This document shows positions 43,201-51,246 of a stretch of 56,839 nt of DNA, one piece after another. The notes under the pieces are model-generated. The model was not told the DNA's origin. It saw only the letters and a program-made list of their open reading frames with translations, and ran no database searches. Position 1 is the stretch's first letter. Each line of letters begins with the position of its first letter. This DNA is from Pseudomonas caricapapayae (lineage in GTDB: Bacteria; Pseudomonadota; Gammaproteobacteria; Pseudomonadales; Pseudomonadaceae): NCBI RefSeq assembly GCF_001400735.1, contig NZ_LJPW01000080.1, forward strand, positions 1 to 56,839, in the 5' to 3' direction. The translations under genes were made by a program, and so were the position numbers.

Positions 43201-45098
43201 AACGTTTGCCTGATGGTCGTATGGGTTATCCCATGAGTGGACGCTTGCGTAATTTATTTCGTCGGTTGGGCATTGGTGCGTCCAGGCATTCGCCTGAGCT
43301 TGCGGTGAAGAGCCTGTACCCGGACTTTACCGACGACGAGGTGTCGAGCTTTCTTGCTGAGTTACGGGCCGAGTATGCCGGTTCAGACCGGCAATTGCAG
43401 AGCTTCGTTCGGCAGCGGCTGCGGAACCTGGCCGATGAGTTGCGCACCCTGCAGACCACCCTGGACAAGTGGGTCGAGCAAACGCCTTTTTCCTCCTTGC
43501 GCAGATCAAGGGAAATTGCGGCAAGGCGCATTCACGGATGCTGGAAGAGACTCAGCGCTCACTGCAGAAACTACCAGGGTGAGTTCTTGGGCTACGCGCT
43601 TGATCTGGATGATCTACGCATAGGACAACTGCCGGATATAGCCGCCAGTTTTGCTCACGTGGCAGTGCTGAAGGTGCGCAACATGCAGCTGACTCAATCG
43701 CAAGCGGATGCATTACTGAAAAAATTCAATAACTTGCGATCATTGAGTCTGGACTTCAACGATCTTCAATCCATGCCGGAGTCGATAGGGAGAATGACCC
43801 TGCTTGCAGAGTTGTCACTCAGCCACAATCCCTTGCACTGGACCGAGACTTCCAACACCGTTTTACAGAACCTGAACCGTCTGGAGATCCTCGACCTCAA
43901 CTATTGCGCCCTTGGTGCAGGGGCGGATATTCGGGCGATTAACGCCCTTCGTCTGCTGTTCTTGCGCGGTACAGGTATAGAAAGATTGCCCCGTTGGAAT
44001 TGGTCGAGGTCGGATCTGATTCGTATTGATGCGCGTGATAATCGCATCTCGGAAATCTCCATCGAGGAGCTCGAGAATATCGACCGCTCCCTCAGTTCAT
44101 CGCGCCTGCACCTGCATCTGCAGGGCAATCCGTTGAATCAATCCACGCTGGAGCGCATCCGACTGTTTCGCGAGGGCAGGTTGCAAGCGCGATGGGTCGT
44201 CAGCCGTAATCCTCCGCCACTTGAGCCCAGACCCGACAGCACGCCCTGGCTTGCAGGTATGAAGCCTGACCAGGCAGGTGTTCGCACCACGCTTTGGCAA
44301 GACCTGCAAGCGTGTGCAGGGTCCACGGATTTTTTTCAGATGTTGAACGATCTGGCGCACTCGGCCGACTTTACAAATAACCGTGCAGAGCTCACTGCGC
44401 GAGTCTGGAAGATGATCGAGTCGGCCTCGGCAAACTCAGAATTGCGTGCCCAGCTGTTCGATCTTGCCGCGCACCCCCAGACCTGCGGCGATGGCCTGGC
44501 CCTGGTCTTTGGCGACATGGAGATACGTGTCCAGTTGTTCTCGATCATGTCATCCACGCCGGAGGCCGCGCAGCCAGAGGCACTGTTCAAGATGGCCAGA
44601 GGCCTGGAGCGCCTGGATCAGGTGGAAAAAATTGCGTTACGCGACATTACGCTTCGTCAGGCGATCGGCGAAACGGTGGATGAGGCTGAAGTGCGTCTGG
44701 CTTACCGCGTCGGCCTGCAAGCGCGGCTTGAACTGCCGGGTAAGGCGAAAACCATGCTGTTCAGCAATATGGCGAACGTAAGCAAAGCTGATTTGCAGGT
44801 GGCGTACAACGAGATAATCGAGCGCGAGGGAACCCGGGCGTTTTTGGAGTCGATGATTGCCAGGGAATTCTGGATGAGTTATCTGGAAGTCCGTTACGCT
44901 CCCGTTTTCGAGCCGGTAAAGCGACCGTTCAATGAGCGTCTGGCGGTGCTGGATGAGCTGCCGGCGGATCAGCAATCCGATCAACAATACCTCGACCGGA
45001 TTGCCCTCATCGCCAGCCAGCGTACGCAGGCGCTCAATCAATTGGCGATCAATCTTTCCACGCAGATTGCGGAGGCAGTAAACACGGCACCTCAATAA
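40206..45098 (+). CDS. Dermonecrotic-toxin/LRR/NEL E3 ligase-like effector
   Basis: A 1630-residue protein with a toxin or effector layout. Residues about 40-600 resemble the dermonecrotic toxin N-terminal region found in large Pseudomonas proteins (DUF6543; 'FRRLSPSCDAFTEDEIQKVMRITGTSEGVLRQIHVE' is typical). A long helical part follows. About 1138-1312 are leucine-rich repeats ('LRSLSLDFNDLQSMPESIGRMTLLAELSLSHNPL', 'LEILDLNYCAL'). The C terminus, about 1340-1630, is an IpaH/SspH-type NEL ubiquitin ligase domain: catalytic Cys1427 in 'TCGDGLALVFGDMEIRVQ' with Asp at 1429, and 'EVRLAYRVGLQARLELPGKAKTMLFSNMANVS'. Such enzymes tag host proteins with ubiquitin after delivery. No hrp box is found upstream and the N terminus has Glu at 9, so the route of delivery is open. 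One weak ribosome site (GGGT) precedes the ATG. Confidence 0.87.
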   Translation: MFTVNITSETQAVPSSRLSAHPSDSVPFETDHPNAQFIRGNLPAWYLNAPATLRRALQASQQKTMRSWHVLEPIRNRLLSAQEFAAPLLSKAFFERFKHRLDVEAFQLMTWRYDKSWKPDPLEQTLLQAALQNFAASNRSRFDPYSAILRTGGLRYWLIDSAERRYRVEYRDRININLEQFADFCHELDLGGRYQTHLDSVFKPAAAEAASAVAAAFIASERDAVEVLAHIAMMKGDLTDAAYQMLLSVVKPADRPQWDGKGVRYCQLHMLDTYAFSGCLLHGALLIQQDIPEPDGGPCVVYMPSEPSHPIKQFASLQAFSASLAGALGSESYRQYFSRFVSLSKSPEFFAKLKSRLYPAQESTLDVNADLVLQAQPFSKPPFELLYDHLLAKTYGDSRAIAVPSAQADHIARDALLAALKSNGMDMLNAAGLFVPVLGEVMAVVALYQLASKAFVAYQDWTHGEVEEAMQHVYEIGEDVAQMLVTGSVIGAVERFEPSMFIESLVQKRVDGSIRLGKPTIDAYADTVSLPDGLTANALGLYELDGKTWLPLGRKLYRVEADATRENWRIKHPVNEGSYSPRLKHNGNGIWHHEWENPMGWDEVTAFRRLSPSCDAFTEDEIQKVMRITGTSEGVLRQIHVESLQPPALLKDVIQRVAIERELQSCIEALKAEDSSQVTVARIEPWMKLLASSPRWPRERGLLLLDADGTMIDAWNAGSQMTLSSHVTRPTENLTHVLGQLLEGLAPDEISLLTGSGSTDTAARVNGLKRHLAEYAQRHVEQLLDGLHSLAERSSDPLVKLIQRDFAKLPDGVALELLDMASDADKARMTSEKRVPLSLAEHAREYQQQLRLNRTIEGFYRSLTDNPDTHAAGLGILHDVPGWRGDLSIDLLKDTLEGDVIASLESGEATAVHRTLIKTSEGFQPFNHLGNSLGEVDPLFFGALLKALTDEARIDIALPLNADEQQLRSLAGRTAAARRDRVAGILRMQPIKPAVKWPQRLPDGRMGYPMSGRLRNLFRRLGIGASRHSPELAVKSLYPDFTDDEVSSFLAELRAEYAGSDRQLQSFVRQRLRNLADELRTLQTTLDKWVEQTPFSSLRRSREIAARRIHGCWKRLSAHCRNYQGEFLGYALDLDDLRIGQLPDIAASFAHVAVLKVRNMQLTQSQADALLKKFNNLRSLSLDFNDLQSMPESIGRMTLLAELSLSHNPLHWTETSNTVLQNLNRLEILDLNYCALGAGADIRAINALRLLFLRGTGIERLPRWNWSRSDLIRIDARDNRISEISIEELENIDRSLSSSRLHLHLQGNPLNQSTLERIRLFREGRLQARWVVSRNPPPLEPRPDSTPWLAGMKPDQAGVRTTLWQDLQACAGSTDFFQMLNDLAHSADFTNNRAELTARVWKMIESASANSELRAQLFDLAAHPQTCGDGLALVFGDMEIRVQLFSIMSSTPEAAQPEALFKMARGLERLDQVEKIALRDITLRQAIGETVDEAEVRLAYRVGLQARLELPGKAKTMLFSNMANVSKADLQVAYNEIIEREGTRAFLESMIAREFWMSYLEVRYAPVFEPVKRPFNERLAVLDELPADQQSDQQYLDRIALIASQRTQALNQLAINLSTQIAEAVNTAPQ

Positions 45099-45137
45099 GG
45101 GATATTCTTCACCCTGTCTGCCTATCGGGGAACCTGC

Positions 45138-46265
45138 ATGCCTGTTCACGTTATCGACAGCCTCGGCACCGTCGCGCCAGCCCAATGGGATGCGCTGGTG
45201 CCAGGCAACCAGCCATTTCTGCGGCATGCATTTCTCAGTTCGCTGGAGGACAGCGGCAGTCTCGGGCCTCGTTCTGGCTGGCGTCCCGAGCATGTGCTGC
45301 ACTATGAGAACGATCAACTGGTGGCGGCGTTGCCGGCCTACCGGAAGTGGCATTCTTATGGCGAGTATGTGTTCGATCACGCCTGGGCAGACGCTTGTCG
45401 TCGCGCCGGAATCGCCTATTACCCCAAGCTGTTGGTAGCGGTGCCTTTCAGTCCGGTCGGCGGCTCGCGCATTCTGAGTAAAACGCCACAGGGCGGCATG
45501 GAGTTGCTCGGCGAGCTGCCGGCCTATCTGCAGAGTGAGGGGTTGTCGAGCGCGCACGTCAACTTCACCGATCCGGCTGCCGATGCCTTGCTTGCGTCGC
45601 AACCGGACTGGCTGCAGCGTTTTGGCTGCCAGTTCCACTGGCATAACCGGGGCTACCGCGACTTTCAGGATTTTCTCGACGCATTGAGTTCGCGCAAGCG
45701 CAAGCAGATGCGCAAGGAGCGCGAGCAGGTGGCGGGGCAGGGCATCCAGTTTGAATGGCTCGAAGGCGCGCAGATGACCGAGGTGCTGTGGGACTTCGTC
45801 TTTGCCTGTTACTCCAATACCTATGAAGTACGCGGGCAAGCGCCGTATCTGACCCGCGAATTCTTCAGCCTGCTGGCCGAGCGCATGCCGGAGGCGATCC
45901 GCGTGGTCATCGCCTTGCAAGGCTCACGCCCTGTGGCGATGGCCTTCAGTCTGATCGGCGACGACAGCTTTTATGGTCGTTACTGGGGTTGCCTGGCGGA
46001 GTTTGACCGCCTGCACTTCGAGACCTGTTTCTATCAGGGCATGGACTACGCAATCGCCCACGGCCTGCAACGATTCGATGCGGGTGCGCAGGGAGAGCAC
46101 AAATTGATCCGCGGCTTCGAACCGCAGATTACCCGTTCGTGGCATTACCTGATGCATCCTGGATTGAAAGAGGCTGTCAGCGAGTTTCTGGAGCAGGAGC
46201 GAGTCGGCGTAATGGCCTATGCAGAGGATGCGCGCAGTGCGTTGCCGTATCGGCAGGCGGACTGA
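45138..46265 (+). CDS. COG3146/DUF482 GNAT-like acyltransferase
   Basis: A 375-residue protein of the COG3146 family, related to FemAB and GNAT folds. The N-terminal 'NQPFLRHAFLSSLEDSGSLGPRSGWRPEHVLHYENDQLVAALPAYRKWHSYGEYVFDHAWADA' and the later 'DALSSRKRKQMRKEREQV', 'DRLHFETCFYQGMDYAIAHGLQRFDAGAQGEHKLIRGFEP' are its signatures. Relatives are sometimes called peptidogalycan biosynthesis proteins, but the acyl donor and acceptor are not known. No signal peptide. It starts 39 bp after the NEL gene; whether the two share a transcript is not shown. Confidence 0.85.
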   Translation: MPVHVIDSLGTVAPAQWDALVPGNQPFLRHAFLSSLEDSGSLGPRSGWRPEHVLHYENDQLVAALPAYRKWHSYGEYVFDHAWADACRRAGIAYYPKLLVAVPFSPVGGSRILSKTPQGGMELLGELPAYLQSEGLSSAHVNFTDPAADALLASQPDWLQRFGCQFHWHNRGYRDFQDFLDALSSRKRKQMRKEREQVAGQGIQFEWLEGAQMTEVLWDFVFACYSNTYEVRGQAPYLTREFFSLLAERMPEAIRVVIALQGSRPVAMAFSLIGDDSFYGRYWGCLAEFDRLHFETCFYQGMDYAIAHGLQRFDAGAQGEHKLIRGFEPQITRSWHYLMHPGLKEAVSEFLEQERVGVMAYAEDARSALPYRQAD

Positions 46266-46338
46266 TCTACCAGCAGACATTCAGCGGCCGCACTGACCTC
46301 TTCGCTTGCTCGGGAAGAGGCCAGCAACCTCTCTGCGC

Positions 46339-48171
46339 TCAATCCACCCCCACAAACCCCCCGGTCTGGTGCTGCCACAACCTCGCGTACAACCCGCCAC
46401 GTGCCAGCAGTTCGCTGTGCGTGCCGGTTTCGGCTATCTGGCCTTTCTCCAGAACCACAAGGCGATCCATGCGCGCGATCGTCGACAAGCGGTGCGCGAT
46501 GGCGATCACGGTCTTGCCCTGCATCAACGTTTCCAGGCTCTCCTGAATCGCTGCTTCGACTTCCGAGTCGAGTGCCGAGGTGGCTTCGTCCATGATCAGG
46601 ATCGGCGCGTCCTTGAGCAACACACGGGTGATCGCGATACGCTGGCGCTGACCACCGGACAGCTTGACGCCGCGCTCTCCCACATGGGCGTCGAAGCCGG
46701 TGCGACCTTCGGAGTCCGACAGCAACGGGATGAACTCTTCGGCGCGGGCCTTGCGAATCGCTTCCCAGAGCTGCTCGTCAGTTGCGTCAGGGTTGCCATA
46801 CAGCAGGTTCTCGCGAATCGAACGGTGCAGCAGCGACGTGTCCTGCGTAATCATGCCGATCTGCGCACGCAGGCTTTCCTGAGTGATTTCCGAGATGTCC
46901 TGGCCGTCGATCAGAATCCTGCCGCCCTGCACGTCATACATGCGCAGCAACAGGTTCACCAGCGTTGATTTGCCTGCGCCTGAAGGGCCGATCAGACCGA
47001 TTTTCTCGCCCGGCTTGATGTCCAGGTTGAGGTTGTGAATGATCCCGTTGCCATTGCCGTAATGGAAATCGACGCCGTCGAACCGGACGCCGCCGTTTTC
47101 TATCTTCAGCGGCAATGCACCGGGTCTGTCATTGACCGTGACAGGCTGCGAGATACTCTGCAGACCGTCCTGTACGGTGCCGATGTTTTCGAAAATGCCA
47201 TTGACTACCCACATGATCCAGCCGGACATGTTGACGATGCGGATCACCAGTCCTGTGGCCAGTGCGATCGCACCCACCGAGATCATGGACTGAGTCCACA
47301 GCCAGAGCGCCAGACCGGTGGTGGTGACAATCAGCACGCCGTTCATGGTGGTGATGGTGGTGTCCATCGACGTGACGACGCGGCCAGCCAGCTGGCTTTT
47401 TTCGGTTTGATCGCGCATCGCTTCGCGAGCGTACTGCTGCTCGTGGTTGGTATGGGCGAACAGCTTGAGGGTGGTGATGTTGGTGTAGCCGTCGACGATT
47501 CGGCCCATGAGCCGGGAGCGGGCATCCGAAGAGTCCACCGAGCGCTGCTTGACCCTGGGCACGAAATACATCAGCGAGAGTATGAACGCCACGATCCAGG
47601 TGCCCAGCGGGATCATCAGGCGCCAGTCTGCTTCGGCGAACAGCACCATGGCGCTGATCGCGTAGATCAGCACATGCCACAGCGCATCCACCGACTGCAC
47701 TGCCGAATCGCGCAACGAGTTGCCGGTCTGCATGATGCGCTGCGCGATACGCCCGGCGAAGTCGTTCTGGAAGAAATTGACGCTCTGTTTGAGCACGTAG
47801 CTATGGTTCTGCCAGCGAATCAGGTTGGTCATGCCGGGGCTGATGGTCTGATGCACCAGCAGGTCATGCAGGCCGACAAAGATCGGCCGCAGCAGCAGGG
47901 CCACCACCACCATCCAGATCAATTCCGGGCCGTGGGTGCTGAAAAAACTCTCCGGCGGCGTGGTCTGTGCCAGGTCAATGATGCGGCTCAGGTAATTGAA
48001 CAGCGACACCTCGATCAGTGCTCCGACCAGCCCGACCACCAGCAGCGCGGTGAACGTCGGCCATACCTGACGCAGGTAATAGAGGTAGAACGCGAAGACG
48101 GTATTGGGCGGGGCAGGGGTAGGAGCGTCTTTGAAGATATCGATCAGTTTTTCAAAACGACGATAAAGCAT
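46339..48171 (-). CDS. ABC exporter, fused permease and ATPase
   Basis: A 610-residue half-transporter with six N-terminal helices (about 35-330) and an ATPase: Walker A GPSGAGKSTL, signature LSGGQRQRIAI, Walker B ILIMDEATSALDS, switch His in 'VIAIAHRLSTI'. It is of the MsbA/MDR-type group and would work as a homodimer. 'MLYRRFEKLIDIF' at the start is the typical N terminus of the Pseudomonas protein. The substrate is not indicated by its neighbours. A hairpin (CCCACG-CGA-CGTGGG, 48184-48198) lies just upstream of its start and may shape the mRNA leader. Confidence 0.9.
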   Translation of the reverse strand: MLYRRFEKLIDIFKDAPTPAPPNTVFAFYLYYLRQVWPTFTALLVVGLVGALIEVSLFNYLSRIIDLAQTTPPESFFSTHGPELIWMVVVALLLRPIFVGLHDLLVHQTISPGMTNLIRWQNHSYVLKQSVNFFQNDFAGRIAQRIMQTGNSLRDSAVQSVDALWHVLIYAISAMVLFAEADWRLMIPLGTWIVAFILSLMYFVPRVKQRSVDSSDARSRLMGRIVDGYTNITTLKLFAHTNHEQQYAREAMRDQTEKSQLAGRVVTSMDTTITTMNGVLIVTTTGLALWLWTQSMISVGAIALATGLVIRIVNMSGWIMWVVNGIFENIGTVQDGLQSISQPVTVNDRPGALPLKIENGGVRFDGVDFHYGNGNGIIHNLNLDIKPGEKIGLIGPSGAGKSTLVNLLLRMYDVQGGRILIDGQDISEITQESLRAQIGMITQDTSLLHRSIRENLLYGNPDATDEQLWEAIRKARAEEFIPLLSDSEGRTGFDAHVGERGVKLSGGQRQRIAITRVLLKDAPILIMDEATSALDSEVEAAIQESLETLMQGKTVIAIAHRLSTIARMDRLVVLEKGQIAETGTHSELLARGGLYARLWQHQTGGFVGVD

Positions 48172-48230
48172 TGGCTATCACACCCACGCGACGTGGGTTC
48201 TCCTTGATAAGTGGAGGCTCTCCCGTCCGG

Positions 48231-48259
48231 ATCGCATGAAGCCTGCGGCTTCATGCGAT
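48231..48259. terminator. Hairpin after ppiA
   Basis: ATCGCATGAAGCC-TGC-GGCTTCATGCGAT is a perfect 13-bp palindrome with a 3-nt loop, 12 nt beyond the ppiA stop. There is no T-run on the minus strand, so it may be a processing or stability structure instead of a classical terminator. Confidence 0.6.
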
Positions 48260-48271
48260 GCAGGTTCCTGC

Positions 48272-48835
48272 TCAGTCGACGCGTTTGGCGGACTTGATCA
48301 GGATCGGGTCGATTGGCACGTTTTGCATGCCTTTCTGAGTGCTGGTCTGGGCGTTGACGATGTTGTCGACAACGTCCATGCCTTTGACGACTTTCCCGAA
48401 CACCGCATAACCGAAGTCACGCGTGCCGTTGTCGAGCATGGCATTGTCATTGGTGTTGATGAAGAATTGACTGGTGGCCGAGTTCACGTCGGAAGTACGG
48501 GCCATGGCGATGGTGCCACGGACGTTGTGCAAGCCGTTCTGTGCTTCGTTCTTGATCGGATCCTTGGTCGGCTTCTGAACCAGTTGCTGGGTGAACCCGC
48601 CGCCCTGCACCATGAAGCCTGGAATCACGCGGTGAAAGATGGTGTTGGTGTAGAAGCCGCTGTCGACATAACCCAGAAAGTTCTGGGTGCTGACCGGCGC
48701 CTTGGTGTCCGCGAGCTCGATTTCAATCTGGCCGAAGCTGGTGTCGAGCACCACATGTGTGGCCTTGTCTTGAGCGGCCATCAGGTTGGCGGCAAACAGC
48801 ACGGAGCAGGCGGCGAGAGCGATTTTTTTCAGCAT
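48272..48835 (-). CDS. ppiA: Periplasmic peptidyl-prolyl cis-trans isomerase PpiA
   Basis: A 187-residue cyclophilin with a signal peptide (MKK-type: [20 protein letters not shown]). The start at 48835 was chosen because it opens with this signal; the frame continues upstream for 35 codons without one. '[15 protein letters not shown]', '[21 protein letters not shown]' and '[19 protein letters not shown]' form the catalytic groove, with the Arg of FHR and the QGG/SQFF residues kept. It speeds folding of exported proteins by proline isomerisation. Length equals typical periplasmic PpiA. Confidence 0.93.
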   Translation of the reverse strand: MLKKIALAACSVLFAANLMAAQDKATHVVLDTSFGQIEIELADTKAPVSTQNFLGYVDSGFYTNTIFHRVIPGFMVQGGGFTQQLVQKPTKDPIKNEAQNGLHNVRGTIAMARTSDVNSATSQFFINTNDNAMLDNGTRDFGYAVFGKVVKGMDVVDNIVNAQTSTQKGMQNVPIDPILIKSAKRVD

Positions 48836-48973
48836 GTGGCAACACGTCCTTCGGTAAGAGATATCGACTGTGACCGGCAAGGTAACCACGTTTGGCGTCC
48901 TTTGCCCAGCGCGTTGGAGGGTTTGCAAGGCTTCACGCAAGCGGTCTGCCTGCCAACAGTCCGCACACGTTTT

Positions 48974-49762
48974 TCAGACTGCGCTGCTCGCGATGAATTC
49001 CAGCAGTGTGCGATTGAATTGCTCTGGCTGGTCCAGCGGCGTGGCATGCCGGGAGTCGTTGATGACCTCCAGCCGTGCGTTGGGCAGGCGTTTGACGTAA
49101 GCCTCCTTGAGCGCGACCGGTGTGTAATCATGTTCGGCGGCAATGATCAGGGTCGGGCAGGTAATACGCCCCAGCCTGTTCTCCACGCCCCAGCCGACGA
49201 TGGCATCGAAACTGGCCAGGTAGGCGCGCTTGTCGTTTCTGCCCCAGCGTTCGGCCATCTTGCGCCGCAGGTCGGCCTGTTCCGGGTGTGGAAACAGCAG
49301 CTTGCCCAGCGCCTTGCCCAGGGTTTCCATGCTGACGATGCGTGACAGGGTCCAGCGTCTCGCCCACTGCCACAGGTCTGCGGCGCTTCTGACCTTGACC
49401 TGCGGCGCGCTGTTGACGATGCACAGGCTCTTGAGCAACTGCGGCTGATCGGTGGCCAGCTGGAAGCCGATCATCCCGCCCATCGACAGGCCGACCAGGT
49501 GCACAGGGCCCAGACGAAGGTGTTCGATAAGCGCATCTACGTCATTGCTCATGGCCCGAATACTGTAGCGCCCGTACGGTTTGTCCGAGCGCCCATGGCC
49601 GCGCATGTCCATGGCGATGACGCGGTATTGCCTGGCCAGTACCGGAATCTGATATTCCCAGTCCTGACAGCTTGAACCCAGGCCATGCAGCAGCAGGACA
49701 GGTTCGCCCTGGCCATACTCTTCATAGTGCAGCGAACAGTCGTCGTGTTCGAAGAACGCCAT
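48974..49762 (-). CDS. Alpha/beta-fold hydrolase
   Basis: A 262-residue cytosolic hydrolase. Nucleophile elbow GLSMGG (Ser about 94), oxyanion motif 'LLHGLGSSCQDW', an acid in 'LIIAAEHDYTPV', and the base histidine in 'INDSRHATPLDQPEQFN' complete the triad. 'MRGHGRSDKP' is typical of the 3-oxoadipate enol-lactonase/esterase group. The true substrate is unknown. It lies 13 bp downstream of the LysR regulator on the same strand, so the two are probably co-transcribed. Confidence 0.88.
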   Translation of the reverse strand: MAFFEHDDCSLHYEEYGQGEPVLLLHGLGSSCQDWEYQIPVLARQYRVIAMDMRGHGRSDKPYGRYSIRAMSNDVDALIEHLRLGPVHLVGLSMGGMIGFQLATDQPQLLKSLCIVNSAPQVKVRSAADLWQWARRWTLSRIVSMETLGKALGKLLFPHPEQADLRRKMAERWGRNDKRAYLASFDAIVGWGVENRLGRITCPTLIIAAEHDYTPVALKEAYVKRLPNARLEVINDSRHATPLDQPEQFNRTLLEFIASSAV

Positions 49763-49775
49763 GTGCCTTCTCCTG

Positions 49776-50699
49776 TCAGGCGTGTTGGGGAGCGTGGGTG
49801 GCTGTGGTGAGCGGCGTTGTGTCGAAGGTGCGGATCAGATCGATCAGAATCTGGGTGGCCGGGCCCAGTGGCCTGTCCTTGCTGGAGTAAAGATAGAATA
49901 TCGGGTTGCGACTGCCGCCCTTGTCCAGGCGCAGTGGTTTGAGCAGCCCCTCGCGCAGTTCTCGCTCGATCATGTGGCGAGGCAGCCAGGCGAAGCCCAG
50001 CCCGTTACTGACGAAGGTCGCGGCTGTGCCCAGGCTGCCGACTGTCCAGCGCTGTTCTGCACCCAGCCAGCCAAAATCCCGCGGTTGCTGCCTGCCGGAA
50101 TCGCGAATGACCACTTGCAGCTGGCTTTCGAGGTCCTGGAAGGTCAGTTCGCGATTGGTCTGGTGCAGTGCGTGGTCCGGATGAGCCACGGCGACGAACT
50201 CGACGGCGCTCATCTCGGTGCCCAGATGGCCAGCAATGCCGTAGCTGCTGATGGCCAGGTCCGCCACACCTTCGAGCAGCACTTCCTCGACACCCGAGAG
50301 CACTTCTTCACGCAGCCGCACGCGGCAACCACGGCTCTGCGGCATGAACGCGGTCAACGCCCTGACCAGGCGCGCCGAAGGGTAGGCCGCATCGATCACC
50401 AGACGCACTTCCGCTTCCCAGCCTTGCTCCATATGGTGAGCGAGGTCTTCCAGTTGACTGGCCTGCTTGACCAGTTGCCGCGAGCGGCGCAGCAGCACGC
50501 CTCCTGCATCGGTCAGCACGGCCTTGCGCCCATCTATGCGCAGTAATGGCACGCCGAGCTGTTCCTGCATGCGTGCCACTGTGTAACTCACCGATGATTG
50601 CGAGCGGTGCAGCGCCTCGGCGGCCTGAGCAAAACCACCGTGATCGACCACCGCTTGTAACGTGCGCCACTGGTCGAGAGTCACGCGGGGCGCTTTCAT
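49776..50699 (-). CDS. LysR-family transcriptional regulator
   Basis: About 307 residues from the ATG at 50699, behind AAGAGGAATTACAGC; the frame runs further upstream without a signal for translation. An N-terminal winged helix-turn-helix ('LQAVVDHGGFAQAAEALHRSQSSVSYTVARMQEQLGVPLLRI') and the LysR substrate-binding domain (about 90-290) are clear. It probably controls the hydrolase gene that follows and perhaps the divergent small gene 67 bp away; the co-inducer is unknown. Confidence 0.9.
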   Translation of the reverse strand: MKAPRVTLDQWRTLQAVVDHGGFAQAAEALHRSQSSVSYTVARMQEQLGVPLLRIDGRKAVLTDAGGVLLRRSRQLVKQASQLEDLAHHMEQGWEAEVRLVIDAAYPSARLVRALTAFMPQSRGCRVRLREEVLSGVEEVLLEGVADLAISSYGIAGHLGTEMSAVEFVAVAHPDHALHQTNRELTFQDLESQLQVVIRDSGRQQPRDFGWLGAEQRWTVGSLGTAATFVSNGLGFAWLPRHMIERELREGLLKPLRLDKGGSRNPIFYLYSSKDRPLGPATQILIDLIRTFDTTPLTTATHAPQHA

Positions 50700-50766
50700 G
50701 CTGTAATTCCTCTTAATGTGCTGGCTTATTGTTCTATTCTGACAATCCCGCTTCGGAGATCGCTGA

Positions 50767-51081
50767 ATGAATCGACTGTGCTGTGTACTGCTGGTCATGT
50801 TGCCTGTGACAGCTTTCGCGTACCCCATCGAGGTGGAAAAACAGTACCAGGGCGTGAAGATCGATTACGTGACGCACGACGTCTATCACAACATCGGATC
50901 GATCACCGTCAACAACTATGGGGATGTAGACGCCAAATGTTCGGCCGTGTTCGTCAACGGGCCAGAGGCACCGCGTACACGGCATGTGCAGGTTGGCGCA
51001 GGTCAGAGTGTCGACGTTTCATCCACGTTCAATCGCAGCATCATCAAGTTGCGAATCAGGCTCAACTGCCAGCCAGCCTGA
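50767..51081 (+). CDS. Small exported protein of unknown function
   Basis: A 104-residue protein with a signal peptide (MNRLCCVLLVMLPVTAFA). The mature part is beta-rich: 'YPIEVEKQYQGVKIDYVTHDVYHNIGSITVNNYGDVDAKCSAVFVNGPEAPRTRHVQVGAGQSVDVSSTFNRSIIKLRIRLNCQ', with two cysteines (AKC, LNC) that may form a disulfide. The shape recalls a small immunoglobulin-like chaperone domain. A homologue seems to be present next to the same LysR gene in other pseudomonads, as I recall. Function unknown. Confidence 0.75.
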   Translation: MNRLCCVLLVMLPVTAFAYPIEVEKQYQGVKIDYVTHDVYHNIGSITVNNYGDVDAKCSAVFVNGPEAPRTRHVQVGAGQSVDVSSTFNRSIIKLRIRLNCQPA

Positions 51082-51143
51082 GAGTAGAGCGCTCTTATGG
51101 ATAAAACAAATTTATGCAGGGGCGCGCAAAGCGCCGGGAAATG

Positions 51144-51167
51144 CATTCCCACGCGAGCGTGGGAATG
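51144..51167. repeat. REP-type palindrome between convergent genes
   Basis: CATTCCCACGC-GA-GCGTGGGAATG: two perfect 11-bp arms, the same word as in the repeats near 34490-34500. It lies in the 165-bp gap between the small exported gene and psmE. A second hairpin, GAGCCC-cgtgcttc-GGGCTC, follows at 51184-51203; either may end the two convergent transcripts. Confidence 0.85.
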
Positions 51168-51246
51168 ATCATTGTCATGCTCTGAGCCCCGTGCTTCGGG
51201 CTCGGTCAGGCTTGCATAGAACGCTGAGCGCCGAGCCCATGCAGGG

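Noticed and set aside
45114..45150. A GGAACC upstream of the COG3146 gene read as an hrp box
   Set aside because: No CCAC follows at 15 or 16 nt.
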